From contig NZ_JACHZR010000002.1 in assembly GCF_014193695.1 (NCBI RefSeq), forward strand, positions 868,001 through 932,000: a DNA stretch of 64,000 bases, given 5' to 3'. The translations under genes were made by a program, and so were the position numbers. The notes under the pieces were generated by a model. It was given only the letters and a program-made list of their open reading frames with translations, did not search any database and was not told the DNA's origin. Shown here in pieces: positions 1 through 10,061 of the stretch. Within the stretch, counting starts at the first letter, position 1; each line of letters begins with the position of its first letter. This stretch comes from Rhizobium sp. BK316 (lineage in GTDB: Bacteria > Pseudomonadota > Alphaproteobacteria > Rhizobiales > Rhizobiaceae).

Positions 1-73
1 CATTCGCCAGCCACGCCGCTTCCAGCCCGCCGCCGATCGCGATGCGCTTCAGACGCCGCTTCCACTGACCCAT
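1..73 (-). CDS. Polysaccharide deacetylase-like protein, 5' end only
   Basis: A leftward reading frame begins with ATG at 73 and runs off the left edge, so only 24 codons are visible. They read MGQWKRRLKRIAIGGGLEA and onward, a basic start followed by a short apolar stretch. In rhizobia a polysaccharide deacetylase family protein with a similar N-terminus often sits divergent from the DD-carboxypeptidase. That match is from memory of the family and rests on very few residues. The catalytic domain lies outside the window, so function is tentative. Confidence 0.4.
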   Translation of the reverse strand, partial: MGQWKRRLKRIAIGGGLEAAWLAN

Positions 74-119
74 TTTTCCCGTGACCCCGCTTTGTAATCG
101 TGTCACACAAGCTACCAAT

Positions 120-180
120 CTGCCGTTAAACCTTGCTGAATCCGGCCTGGAAAGTGGCTTCTTTATCGGCTGTTAACCAA
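120..180 (+). promoter_or_regulatory. Divergent promoter region with GANTC and TTAACC-like motifs
   Basis: The gap between the deacetylase-like gene and the DD-carboxypeptidase contains one GAATC (138-142), a GANTC site methylatable by CcrM. It also has GTTAAACC at 125-132 and TTAACC at 173-178, which resemble CtrA half-sites. Cell-cycle control of a cell-wall enzyme would be plausible in alphaproteobacteria. Such short motifs also occur by chance, so this is only a suggestion. Confidence 0.25.
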
Positions 181-305
181 GCGAAACAAAAGCTTGGAAA
201 AAACTTGGGCGTTGCCTCAAAGTCGCGCCAGATTGTGGGCATCTGTCACAATACGGGACATAATTCCGGTTGGAGCGACTCGCCGGATATAATGAGGGGA
301 AGTGC

Positions 306-1598
306 ATGAGAAGGCTTCTGGCTGCCATTTTGACCGCGACGCTGGCACTTTCTGCACCCGTTGCGGCCTTTGCCGGCAGCGCTTCCCTCGTGCTCGATGC
401 CCGCACCGGCAAGGTCCTTGCGTCCGAAAACGGCGATACGCTGAACCATCCGGCATCGCTGACGAAGATGATGACGCTCTATCTGACCTTCGAGGCGCTC
501 AATCGCGGCAAGATCACCTGGGATACGCCGGTCACGATGTCGAAATATGCGGCCTCCCGTCCGCCGACGAAGCTCGGCGTGAAAGCGGGCGGTACGATCA
601 CCGTGCGTGAGGCGGTCTATGGCATGATCGTCAAGTCGGCGAACGATGCTGCTGCCGCCATCGGTGAAAAACTCGGCGGTTCGGAAAGCAATTTCGCCCG
701 GCTCATGACCCAGAAGGCCCGCCAACTCGGCATGAGCCGCACGGTCTTCGTCAATGCATCCGGCCTGCCGGACAAGCGCCAGATCACGACGGCGCGCGAC
801 ATGTCCACGCTCGCCGTGGCGCTGATGAAGAACTATCCCAGCGAATATCGCCTCTTCTCCATCGCGAGCTTCAATTTCCGCGGCAAGACCATCCGCGGCC
901 ACAACAATCTAATGTATCGCTACGAGGGCATGGACGGCATCAAGACCGGCTACACCAATGCCTCCGGCTTCAACATCGTCAGCGCCGTGAAGGACGGCAA
1001 CCGCCGCGTGGTCGGCGTGGTGCTCGGCGGCCGCACGGCCCGCAGCCGCGACGCCAAGATGGCAGCACTCTTCGACCGCTACATGGGACGTGCCTCCTCC
1101 GGCGGCGCCAGGCTGACCGCCAGCATCAATGCCAAGCAGCAGGTCGAGGTCGCCTCGGCCGCCGATGACGCCGATGCTCCCGTGCCGGCGAGCGCACCGC
1201 GCGTTGTGGACGAACCCGCACCAAAGGCGCTCGGTTATGCCAGCGATGGGGTTATTCCGCTGGAGCGCCCGGCGGCAATGGACGAGATCATCAATGCCGG
1301 CAAGGCGTCGAAAGCGCCAGTCGCCAACGCACCAGCCGGCAAGGCAGGCGGCTGGCAGATCCAGATTTCCGCCGCCCCGAGCGCTGATGCCGCCCGCGCG
1401 CTTCTTGCGCAGGCTCAGTCCGAGGCCGGTGCACCGCTGGTCTCCGCCTCGCCTTATACTGAAGCTGTCGGCAAGGGCGCCAATGCGGTTTACCGCGCCC
1501 GCTTCACAGGGTTTCAGAGCAAGGAAGACGCGACCTCTGCCTGCGACGCTCTCAAGAAACGCTCTTACGACTGCATGCTCCTGCCGAACCAGGGCTGA
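306..1598 (+). CDS. dac: D-alanyl-D-alanine carboxypeptidase (penicillin-binding protein) with SPOR domain
   Basis: This is a periplasmic peptidase S11 enzyme that trims the terminal D-Ala from peptidoglycan stem peptides. The start at 306 gives a clean signal peptide, MRRLLAAILTATLALSAPVAAFA, after a GAGGGGA ribosome site; a TTG at 270 in frame is less likely. The three active-site motifs are visible: SLTK in the first 60 residues, SAND, and KTGYT. After an Ala/Pro-rich linker, the last 80 residues (GGWQIQISAAPS onward) form a SPOR domain that binds denuded septal glycan. The 430-residue length fits DacC-like enzymes with a C-terminal SPOR extension, common in Rhizobiales. Confidence 0.9.
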   Translation: MRRLLAAILTATLALSAPVAAFAGSASLVLDARTGKVLASENGDTLNHPASLTKMMTLYLTFEALNRGKITWDTPVTMSKYAASRPPTKLGVKAGGTITVREAVYGMIVKSANDAAAAIGEKLGGSESNFARLMTQKARQLGMSRTVFVNASGLPDKRQITTARDMSTLAVALMKNYPSEYRLFSIASFNFRGKTIRGHNNLMYRYEGMDGIKTGYTNASGFNIVSAVKDGNRRVVGVVLGGRTARSRDAKMAALFDRYMGRASSGGARLTASINAKQQVEVASAADDADAPVPASAPRVVDEPAPKALGYASDGVIPLERPAAMDEIINAGKASKAPVANAPAGKAGGWQIQISAAPSADAARALLAQAQSEAGAPLVSASPYTEAVGKGANAVYRARFTGFQSKEDATSACDALKKRSYDCMLLPNQG

Positions 1599-1660
1599 GC
1601 TGCACGCTCTGGACAATTTCCGGGAATCGGCGCTCTCCTCATAAACAAAAGGAGAACGTC

Positions 1661-1969
1661 ATGCTGCAACGGCTCGCCGATCAGTTCGAGACCTCATCGT
1701 CAACCTATGCCAGCGCCAACGGCATTGAGCGCGATGCCGACTGGTTCCTGCTGAAGCTGCAGGAGGAGATGGGTGAACTGACCCAGGCCTGGAACCGCCT
1801 GACCGGTCGTGGTCGTGCCAAAGGCCGTTCGCCCGAGGAGATGGAACGCGACCTCGCCGATGAGACCGCCGACCTGCTGGGCCATATTCTGCTGTTTGCC
1901 CGCCGTAACGATATCGATCTCGCCGCCGCGATCGAACGGAAATGGCGGTTCGAGCCGGCACAGACGTGA
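1661..1969 (+). CDS. MazG-like nucleotide pyrophosphohydrolase
   Basis: A 102-residue all-alpha NTP pyrophosphatase-like protein. The metal-binding pattern of the MazG/HisE superfamily is visible as EEMGELTQAW and DETADLLGHIL. It probably hydrolyses a nucleoside triphosphate or related phosphate to the monophosphate, for example in nucleotide-pool cleaning; the substrate cannot be read from sequence. AAAAGGAGAACGTC just upstream supplies a strong ribosome site for the ATG at 1661. It stands alone, 62 bases after the carboxypeptidase gene, and may be co-transcribed with it. Confidence 0.75.
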   Translation: MLQRLADQFETSSSTYASANGIERDADWFLLKLQEEMGELTQAWNRLTGRGRAKGRSPEEMERDLADETADLLGHILLFARRNDIDLAAAIERKWRFEPAQT

Positions 1970-1984
1970 GAGGGCTGAAGCACT

Positions 1985-2632
1985 TTAGGCTAGATCATCC
2001 GGTTTTGGGAAATCCGGCTGCGCTTCCGGTCTTGCCGATCGGAATGCATCGAGCACCACACAGCGCTGCTCAACCGAAAGCAATAGGGGGTAGGGTGAGA
2101 GATCATGGCCGAGACGACGGGCGTTGCTCATCTGCGGGATAAGATGCAAGTCAGCCCAGCCCGGGCGGTCGCCGAAACAGAAGGGCGACTGAATCTGACG
2201 CTGCGCGAGCGTTTCTTCGAGGGCGGTGAAGCCGAGGCCTAGCCAGTGCAGCACCCATTGCTTGACCTCCGCCTCGCTATCACCGAGTTTGTCCCGCAGG
2301 AAATGTCGGACGCGCTGGACCGTTAGGGAATGCATCTCCGAAGCAATGTGGGCAGCAAAACCTCTCGCTTGCGCACGAAGCGCCGGATCGTCGGGCAGGA
2401 GGCTCGGATCGGGATAGCGCTCCTCTATATAACTAAGTATGGCCGACGACTGCGGCACGACATGGTCGCCTATATGCAGCGCCGGCAGCAATCCTTGCGG
2501 ATTGAGCCGGTGATACTCGCCTGTTTCAAGCGAGCTAACCGGAATGTAGCGATAGGAAATACCTTTGAGGTTGAGCGCGATCCGCACCCGTTCTCCTGCC
2601 GAATTCTGCCATCGCGAGATCAGCCGCATCAT
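1985..2632 (-). CDS. maiA: Glutathione S-transferase / maleylacetoacetate isomerase
   Basis: A 215-residue zeta-class GST-like protein. The N-terminal thioredoxin-fold half carries SRWQNSAGERVRIALNLKG, where family members have an S-rich glutathione loop (usually SS-x-x-R-RI). It is followed by LLPALHIGD and QSSAILSYIEE, typical for glutathione binding. The C-terminal helical half has FCFGDRPGWADLHLIPQ. Maleylacetoacetate isomerase, of tyrosine/phenylacetate catabolism, is the best family guess, but no other genes of that pathway are nearby. The start is at the first ATG of a double ATG behind AGAAGG; the upstream in-frame extension is noncoding in style. Confidence 0.75.
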   Translation of the reverse strand: MMRLISRWQNSAGERVRIALNLKGISYRYIPVSSLETGEYHRLNPQGLLPALHIGDHVVPQSSAILSYIEERYPDPSLLPDDPALRAQARGFAAHIASEMHSLTVQRVRHFLRDKLGDSEAEVKQWVLHWLGLGFTALEETLAQRQIQSPFCFGDRPGWADLHLIPQMSNARRLGHDLSPYPLLLSVEQRCVVLDAFRSARPEAQPDFPKPDDLA

Positions 2633-2651
2633 AACCTTCTGAGAGCCTGAG

Positions 2652-3143
2652 TCAGCCGAGCTTATATTGGTAGAATTTGCTGTCCACCGCCATGAGTGGA
2701 AACGCCCGCGGCAGGTCCTTCTTGGGAATTTCTGAAAACCCGTTCTTTTCATAGAACCGCTGTGCAGCAAGAAACTTATCGGTGGTGCCGAGGAATATAT
2801 CGGTCACGCCGACTTCGCCGGCATGGGCAAAGAGCGCCTCGAGCAGCCGGTTGGCGACGCCGTGTTCGCGGCCTCGCACCTCGGCGGCCACGAACATCTT
2901 CCGGAGCGCAGCCTGATTGTTTCCGATATCCTTGAGGCCGAGCGTGCCGACGATGGCGCCGTCCTTGATCGCGACCCAGAACTGACCCTTGCCCGACTGG
3001 TAAAAGTCGGGAATGACGCGCAGGTCCGGCTGCGCGTCAGCGGTGATGTCGATGCCGAATTCTTCACGCTGGATCGGCAGGATGACCGAGATCACGTCAT
3101 CGGCATCGTCAGGGGCGAAGGTTCTGATTTCGATCTCGACCAT
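2652..3143 (-). CDS. GNAT family N-acetyltransferase
   Basis: A 163-residue acetyltransferase fold. The acetyl-CoA loop is recognisable in VAAEVRGREHGVANRLLEAL, a variant of the Q/R-x-x-G-x-G/A motif A, followed by LGTTDKFLAAQRFYEKNGF, the usual motif B. The substrate is unknown. It lies 13 bases downstream of tldD on the same strand and may be its last operon partner. The GST gene follows 20 bases later. Confidence 0.8.
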   Translation of the reverse strand: MVEIEIRTFAPDDADDVISVILPIQREEFGIDITADAQPDLRVIPDFYQSGKGQFWVAIKDGAIVGTLGLKDIGNNQAALRKMFVAAEVRGREHGVANRLLEALFAHAGEVGVTDIFLGTTDKFLAAQRFYEKNGFSEIPKKDLPRAFPLMAVDSKFYQYKLG

Positions 3144-3155
3144 GATTGTATCGCC

Positions 3156-4571
3156 TCAGGCCTGCGTGCCGCCGACGGTGACCTGATCCATGCGCAGATG
3201 CGGCTGGCCGACGCCGACAGGCACCCACTGGCCCGCCTTGCCGCAATTGCCGATGCCGGTGTCGAGCTTCATGTCGTTACCGACCATAGACACACGCTTC
3301 ATCGCATCCGGGCCGTTGCCGATCAGCATGGCGCCCTTGATTGGCGCACCGATCTTGCCGCTTTCGATGAGATAGGCCTCGGTGCAGCCGAAGACGAATT
3401 TGCCTGATGTAATATCCACCTGACCACCGCCGAAGGAGACGGCATAGATACCCTTCTTCACCGAGGCGATGATCTCCTCCGGTGACTTGTCCCCGCCGAG
3501 CATATAGGTGTTGGTCATGCGCGGCATCGGCACATGCGCATAGCCCTGGCGGCGGCCGTTGCCGGTAGGCGCCATGCCCATTAGCCGGGCATTCTGCCGA
3601 TCCTGCATGTAGCCGACCAATTTGCCGTTCTCGATCAGCACATTATAGGCCGAAGGCGTACCTTCGTCATCGATGGTGATCGAGCCGCGGCGGCTGTCGA
3701 TTGTGCCGTCGTCGACGACGGTCACGCCTGGTGCTGCCACCATCTGGCCCAGGAGACCCGCAAAGGCGGAGGTCTTCTTACGGTTGAAATCGCCCTCGAG
3801 GCCGTGACCCACGGCCTCATGCAGCATGACGCCCGGCCAGCCGGAGCCGAGCACGACGTCCATCGTGCCTGCCGGCGCGTCGATCGCTTCGAGATTGACG
3901 AGTGCCTGGCGCAGCGCTTCGTCGGCACCGTGCTGCCAGCTTCCCGTCGCGATGAAATCGCCGAAGCCGATGCGGCCGCCCTGGCCGTAGGAGCCGCTTT
4001 CCTGGCGATCGCCTTCGCCGACCATCACGGAGATGTTGATGCGCGTCATCGGCCGGATGTCCTGTACGCGATGGCCGTCGGCGCGCAGGATGTCGACCAC
4101 CTGCCAGCTTGCGGCGACGGAGGCCGTCACCTGCCGCACTTTGTCGTTCTTGCCGCGCAGATAGGCGTCGATATCGGTCAGCACCTTCACCTTCTCTTCG
4201 AAGGTCGGCGAACCGATCGGGTTCTCGTCGGTGTAGAGCTTGCGGTTGGTGCCCTGGGGCGCTGCCGCATAGCTGCCGGAATAGCCGCGCGTGACGGCGC
4301 CGACCGCATCGGCGGCCCGCTTCAGCGCCGAGACGGAGAGGTCACCCGCATGCGCATAACCGACAGCTTCGCCGGCCACGGCGCGCAGGCCAAAACCCTG
4401 CTCGGTGTTGAAGCTGCCGCCCTTGAGGCGGCCGTTATCGAAGGTAAGCGATTCCGCCTGCGCGTGCTCGATGAAGAGCTCGCCGTCATCGGCGCCGGAA
4501 AGCGCCTCGGCGACATGCTTGCGCATCGTCGCTTCGTCGGCATCGAAAAGCGTCAAGAGATCGGTGGTCAT
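3156..4571 (-). CDS. tldD: Metalloprotease TldD
   Basis: TldD of the TldD/PmbA (U62) family, a cytoplasmic metalloprotease that with PmbA processes or degrades peptides and matures some RiPPs. The zinc motif HEAVGHGLEGD lies in the central part. The C-terminal part contains the conserved GKFVFGCTEAYLIESGKIG and GNAGKAGQ-like segments (here GNCGKAGQWVPVGVGQPHLR). The start is set at 4571 (MTTDLLTLFDADEATM), 471 residues, the usual family length; a longer in-frame extension to 4640 lacks conservation character. pmbA is not in this window. Confidence 0.93.
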   Translation of the reverse strand: MTTDLLTLFDADEATMRKHVAEALSGADDGELFIEHAQAESLTFDNGRLKGGSFNTEQGFGLRAVAGEAVGYAHAGDLSVSALKRAADAVGAVTRGYSGSYAAAPQGTNRKLYTDENPIGSPTFEEKVKVLTDIDAYLRGKNDKVRQVTASVAASWQVVDILRADGHRVQDIRPMTRINISVMVGEGDRQESGSYGQGGRIGFGDFIATGSWQHGADEALRQALVNLEAIDAPAGTMDVVLGSGWPGVMLHEAVGHGLEGDFNRKKTSAFAGLLGQMVAAPGVTVVDDGTIDSRRGSITIDDEGTPSAYNVLIENGKLVGYMQDRQNARLMGMAPTGNGRRQGYAHVPMPRMTNTYMLGGDKSPEEIIASVKKGIYAVSFGGGQVDITSGKFVFGCTEAYLIESGKIGAPIKGAMLIGNGPDAMKRVSMVGNDMKLDTGIGNCGKAGQWVPVGVGQPHLRMDQVTVGGTQA

Positions 4572-4651
4572 GTCTTTTGCTCCGCAAGAAGAGCGGGAGT
4601 GCTCAATAGCCGATGTAGGTCTGTTGTGCTGCGCGAGCAAGCCCCGACGGA

Positions 4652-5281
4652 TCAGGGCAGGGCGTCGTAGCCTTCCGCAAAACCCTTGAGGTCGACGGGG
4701 ATGCCGATGCCTTCTTCCGGCGTCTGGAAGACGATGAAGGTCGCTTGGGCGCCGCTACGGAAGGTCTTGAGCAGTTCGTCCTCGAGAACGACTTCGGCAT
4801 AGCAGCCATCGGCAAAGCAGCGCACGAAATAGGCGCGGCCGATGTCCTTGCCGTCGACATTGAGGCCGAGGCCGTTTGGCAGCAGCACGCCGAGCGGTGC
4901 CAGCACGCGCAGGATCTTCGACTTGCGGTCAGCCGTCTTCAGGACGACGACGGACAGGCCGACCTCCGGCCGGTCTTCGGCGATGACGTTCTGCATCAAT
5001 GCGCACTGCTCGGTCGAAGCGCCGGGCGGCTTGTCGCAGACGACGGACCATGCGCCGTGGTTGGAACGAACCGTGCCGGGAGCCGGTGGCTGCGTTTGCC
5101 CAGGCGTCACCTGCTCGACGTTCGGCGTCGCAGACGGCTGTGCCGGAGCGGGCTTCGGGGCAGGCGTGGCGGGACGCGACTGCGCGGGCGCTGGTGCCTG
5201 CTGCGCGAAAACGGGGCTCGTCGCGGCGGCCGCGATGCCTGCGGTCAGAACAAACGACCGCGCGAGGGAACGGAAACCCAT
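4652..5281 (-). CDS. Invasion-associated locus B (IalB) family protein
   Basis: A secreted protein of 209 residues. The start at 5281 gives MGFRSLARSFVLTAGIAAA, a signal peptide ending near VFAQQ, behind AGAGG. A long Ala/Pro/Gln linker (QAPAPAQSRPATPAPKPAPA) precedes the IalB domain: WSVVCDKPPGASTEQCALMQNV, GVLLPNGLGLNVDGKDIGRAYFVRCFADGCYAEV. Paired cysteines suggest disulfides. IalB proteins were named from Bartonella invasion but are widespread in free-living Rhizobiales with unclear envelope functions. A 70-base gap separates it from tldD downstream. Confidence 0.8.
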   Translation of the reverse strand: MGFRSLARSFVLTAGIAAAATSPVFAQQAPAPAQSRPATPAPKPAPAQPSATPNVEQVTPGQTQPPAPGTVRSNHGAWSVVCDKPPGASTEQCALMQNVIAEDRPEVGLSVVVLKTADRKSKILRVLAPLGVLLPNGLGLNVDGKDIGRAYFVRCFADGCYAEVVLEDELLKTFRSGAQATFIVFQTPEEGIGIPVDLKGFAEGYDALP

Positions 5282-5619
5282 GAAAACCTCTGGATATCGA
5301 ATCATTGCCGCTATTTGTGAAGCTGCCCACAAAAAATGAAAAGCCCCACCCCGTGAAAACCGGGGGACTGCGGCAGAAATAGGACCTCGCCAAAAGAATG
5401 TGCCGCGAGCGGATTGGCCCCAAAGCGCGTTTTTCGTATGCTGATGAAAAGCTTGCAATGTTTTGCCATACCCGACGATGCGGTGCTGGAGCAAAAATGC
5501 CGCATAGACAATTGCTTCTGCCTGTTGCGGCGGATGCCAAACTGTGGTTTGAAGCGCAGAAGATGGCAAGGATTCTGCGTCCGAATTGATGCAGATCAGC
5601 GCTCGAGGGAGATTACAAG
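5282..5619. other. Intergenic region upstream of the cytochrome oxidase operon
   Basis: This 338-base gap separates the divergent ialB-like gene and coxB and must hold promoters for both. It is more AT-rich than its surroundings. I see no convincing ORF, long inverted repeat or terminator in it. The ribosome site GAGGGAG for coxB lies at its right end. Confidence 0.5.
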
Positions 5620-6513
5620 GTGATTAAGAAGGCTTTTGCAGCTCTGACCGCGCTGGTCTGTCTGCTTTTTGCTTCCGGCACATATGCCGATCAGCCGATG
5701 CCGTGGCAGGCTACCCTGCAGCCGGCAGCGACGCCGATCATGCGGGAGATCCGCTGGTTCGAACAATATACGCTGTGGTTCATTGTTCCGATCACACTGT
5801 TCGTTCTCGTTCTTCTTATCGTCGTCTGTTTCAAGTTCCGCGCTTCGGCGAACCCGGTTCCCTCTAAGACGAGCCACAATACGCTGATCGAAGTCATCTG
5901 GACCGTGGGGCCGGTCCTCGTGCTTCTCTTCCTTGCAGTTCCCTCTTTTAACCTGCTCACTGCGCAGTTGACGCTGCCGGAAAACCCCGATGTGACCATC
6001 AAGGCGACCGCGACCCAGTGGCAGTGGAACTATGAATATGAAGGCTCGGGCGAAACGCCCGTTGCCTTCGACTCCTATCTTCTGAAGGAGCCGGATCGTG
6101 CCGCTGCCGGCAAGACTGATCTTTCCGTCTATCCGCGCCTGCTGGCCGTCGACAACGAACTCGTGCTGCCGGTCGACAAGACCGTCCGTGTTCTCGTCAC
6201 CGCCGCGCCCACCGACGTCATCCACGCTTTCGCCATGCCGTCCTTTGGCATCAAGATCGACGCCGTTCCGGGCCGCCTGAACGAAACCTGGTTCCGCGCC
6301 GAGCGTGAAGGTCTCTTCTATGGCCAGTGTTCCGAGCTTTGCGGCAAGGACCACGCGTTCATGCCGATCGCCATCCGCGTCGTTTCCGAAGACAAGTACA
6401 AGCAGTGGCTGACCACGGCCGCCAGCGACTTGCCCGGCGCCTACAAGACACTGATCGCCGCTGCCGATGGTTCTGCAAAGACCGTCGATGTCGCTGAAAA
6501 CGTCGCAAAGTAA
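5620..6513 (+). CDS. ctaC: Cytochrome c oxidase subunit II
   Basis: CuA subunit of the aa3-type terminal oxidase in the inner membrane; it takes electrons from cytochrome c. The 297-residue protein starts with GTG after GAGGGAGATTACAAG. It has a signal peptide ending around GTYADQ, two transmembrane hairpins (residues about 45-110), and a periplasmic cupredoxin domain. The CuA ligands are in VIHAFAMPSFGIK and CSELCGKDHAFMPI. The aromatic patch ATQWQWNYEYEG for electron entry is present. It is first in the ctaC-ctaD-ctaB-coxF-ctaG-ctaE operon. The alternative name is coxB. Confidence 0.97.
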   Translation: MIKKAFAALTALVCLLFASGTYADQPMPWQATLQPAATPIMREIRWFEQYTLWFIVPITLFVLVLLIVVCFKFRASANPVPSKTSHNTLIEVIWTVGPVLVLLFLAVPSFNLLTAQLTLPENPDVTIKATATQWQWNYEYEGSGETPVAFDSYLLKEPDRAAAGKTDLSVYPRLLAVDNELVLPVDKTVRVLVTAAPTDVIHAFAMPSFGIKIDAVPGRLNETWFRAEREGLFYGQCSELCGKDHAFMPIAIRVVSEDKYKQWLTTAASDLPGAYKTLIAAADGSAKTVDVAENVAK

Positions 6514-6518
6514 GATAG

Positions 6519-8234
<1,716 letters not shown>

Positions 8235-8246
8235 GATGCCGGACTT

Positions 8247-8276
8247 CCAGACGCCGCAGGCCTCTGCGGCGTCTGG
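8247..8276 (+). other. Stable intercistronic hairpin between ctaD and ctaB
   Basis: A perfect 13-base-pair stem (CCAGACGCCGCAG pairing with CTGCGGCGTCTGG) around a GCCT loop lies 13 bases after the ctaD stop. No T-tract follows, so it is not a standard intrinsic terminator. It more likely stabilises the upstream ctaC-ctaD message or reduces transcription into ctaB, giving more structural subunit than assembly factor. Confidence 0.6.
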
Positions 8277-8297
8277 CGATTAGTAGATCAGGACGGA

Positions 8298-9257
8298 ATG
8301 ATGACGGTTGTCGACAATCACGAGGCTCTTGCGGACGAAGGCGATTTTCGCCTGTCGGAAGCCGGTGCGCGCGATTATTTCGAGCTTCTGAAGCCGCGGG
8401 TCATGTCGCTCGTGGTCTTCACGGCCTTTGCCGGCCTCGTGCTGGCGCCAGGCCACATCAATCCGGTCCTCGGCCTGATCGCCATTCTCTGCATTGCCGT
8501 CGGCGCAGGCGCGTCGGGTGCGCTGAACATGTGGTATGACGCCGACATCGACGCCGTGATGAGCCGCACTGCCAATCGCCCGATCCCGGCCGGCCGCATC
8601 ATGCCCAAGGAAGCCTTGGCCTTCGGCCTTGTCCTCTCCTGCTTCTCGGTGACGATCCTGGGTCTCGCCGTCAACTGGCTGTCGGCCTCCATCCTCGCTT
8701 TCACCATCTTCTTCTATGCCGTCATCTACACGATGTGGCTGAAGCGCTCGACGCCACAGAACATCGTCATCGGTGGCGCGGCCGGCGCTTTCCCGCCCAT
8801 GATCGGCTGGGCCTGCGTGACCAATTCCGTCACGATCGAAAGCACTGTTCTTTTCCTCATCATCTTCCTGTGGACGCCGGCGCATTTCTGGGCGCTCGCC
8901 CTCTTCAAGATGCGCGATTACGAAGCTGTCGGCGTGCCGATGCTGCCGAACGTTTCGGGTGAACGCACCACCAAGCACCAGATCGTCGCCTATGCCGTGC
9001 TGACCGCAGTCTGCGCCGTGCTGCCGACTTTCCTCGGTTTTGCCAGCGTCGGATATGGTGTGGTGGCCGCAGCGCTTGGCGCGGTCTTCATATACTGTTC
9101 CATCGCCGTCTGGCGTATGCCCGATGGCGATCTCAAGATGATCCCGGCGAAGAAGTTGTTCGGCTTCTCGATCTTCTATCTCTTTGCCGTGTTCTCCGCG
9201 CTGATGCTCGACCGGCTGGTTGCGATGCTGGTCTCGTATGCAGGAGGCTCGTTCTGA
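8298..9257 (+). CDS. ctaB: Protoheme IX farnesyltransferase (heme O synthase)
   Basis: UbiA-superfamily membrane prenyltransferase, 319 residues. It adds the farnesyl tail to protoheme IX to make heme O, the precursor of heme A used by subunit I. The prenyl-diphosphate motif [19 protein letters not shown] is present near residue 75, and the second Asp-rich loop [15 protein letters not shown] near residue 205. Eight or so hydrophobic helices follow the family pattern. It starts at one of two adjacent ATGs after GGACGGA. Its stop overlaps the next start as TGATG, indicating translational coupling to coxF. Confidence 0.95.
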   Translation: MMTVVDNHEALADEGDFRLSEAGARDYFELLKPRVMSLVVFTAFAGLVLAPGHINPVLGLIAILCIAVGAGASGALNMWYDADIDAVMSRTANRPIPAGRIMPKEALAFGLVLSCFSVTILGLAVNWLSASILAFTIFFYAVIYTMWLKRSTPQNIVIGGAAGAFPPMIGWACVTNSVTIESTVLFLIIFLWTPAHFWALALFKMRDYEAVGVPMLPNVSGERTTKHQIVAYAVLTAVCAVLPTFLGFASVGYGVVAAALGAVFIYCSIAVWRMPDGDLKMIPAKKLFGFSIFYLFAVFSALMLDRLVAMLVSYAGGSF

Positions 9258-9394
9258 TGGAATTGGTCAAGCTCACTGAGGCGCAACGCAAGTCGCGCCG
9301 TAATCGCAACATCGCGCTTGGTGTCGTGCTCGCCGGTCTGGTGGTTCTTTTCTACGCCATCACCATCATCAAATTCCTGGGACATGGAGGCTGA
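9257..9394 (+). CDS. coxF: CoxF small membrane protein
   Basis: A 45-residue protein between ctaB and ctaG. It begins with a basic soluble stretch ([18 protein letters not shown]), then one membrane helix ([22 protein letters not shown]). This size, layout and position match CoxF, a tiny protein found in alphaproteobacterial cox operons. Its role in oxidase assembly is not well defined. The ATG overlaps the ctaB stop and the stop is 4 bases before ctaG. Confidence 0.8.
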   Translation: MELVKLTEAQRKSRRNRNIALGVVLAGLVVLFYAITIIKFLGHGG

Positions 9395-9398
9395 TACG

Positions 9399-10004
9399 AT
9401 GAGCGATGCCGTCAACGCACCGAAGAAGCCGCGCAACAATGCCGCCGTCGTCTTCATGTGCCTGAGCTTCGTCGTCGGCATGGGCGCGGCGAGCTATGCC
9501 GCCGTGCCGCTTTATCGCCTCTTCTGCCAAGTGACCGGCTATAACGGTACGACCCAGCGTGTCGATCAGGTTTCGAGCGTCATTCTCGACCGCACGATGC
9601 GCGTCACGTTCGACGCCAACGTCGCTCCTGGCCTGCAGTGGGAATTCAAGCCGGTCGAACGCGAGGTCAATCCGAAGATCGGCGAGACCATCCAGGTCAA
9701 TTTCATCGCCGAAAACCGTTCCAACGAAACCCAGCGCGGCCAGGCGATCTTCAATGTGACGCCGGGCGAGGCGGGCGCCTATTTCAACAAGGTGCAATGT
9801 TTCTGCTTTAATGAAACGGACCTGAAGCCGGGCGAAAAGCTTGAAATGCCGGTCGTGTTCTACATCGATCCGGATATTACCAAGGCCGCTGAATCGAAAA
9901 GCATTCACACGGTCACGCTGTCCTACACGTTCTATCCCAAAGAGGGTCCGAAGCCGGTGGCTTCGAATGAGGGTGGAACGGGACAGGCTGAAAAGAAACT
10001 TTGA
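9399..10004 (+). CDS. ctaG: Cytochrome c oxidase assembly protein CtaG (Cox11 family)
   Basis: Membrane-anchored copper chaperone that delivers Cu to CuB of subunit I. A single N-terminal helix ([23 protein letters not shown]) is followed by a conserved [12 protein letters not shown] segment and an immunoglobulin-like periplasmic domain with the copper motif CFCFNE near residue 135. The start at 9399 ([10 protein letters not shown]) follows GGAGG. A longer in-frame extension back to 9318 would overlap coxF in another frame and is rejected. 201 residues is normal for Cox11. Confidence 0.95.
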   Translation: MSDAVNAPKKPRNNAAVVFMCLSFVVGMGAASYAAVPLYRLFCQVTGYNGTTQRVDQVSSVILDRTMRVTFDANVAPGLQWEFKPVEREVNPKIGETIQVNFIAENRSNETQRGQAIFNVTPGEAGAYFNKVQCFCFNETDLKPGEKLEMPVVFYIDPDITKAAESKSIHTVTLSYTFYPKEGPKPVASNEGGTGQAEKKL

Positions 10005-10061
10005 TTGAGGAGTGTTTCCGGCGGTGCCGGAAGCGGAGAAGGAAGACACCGGGGATCTGAC

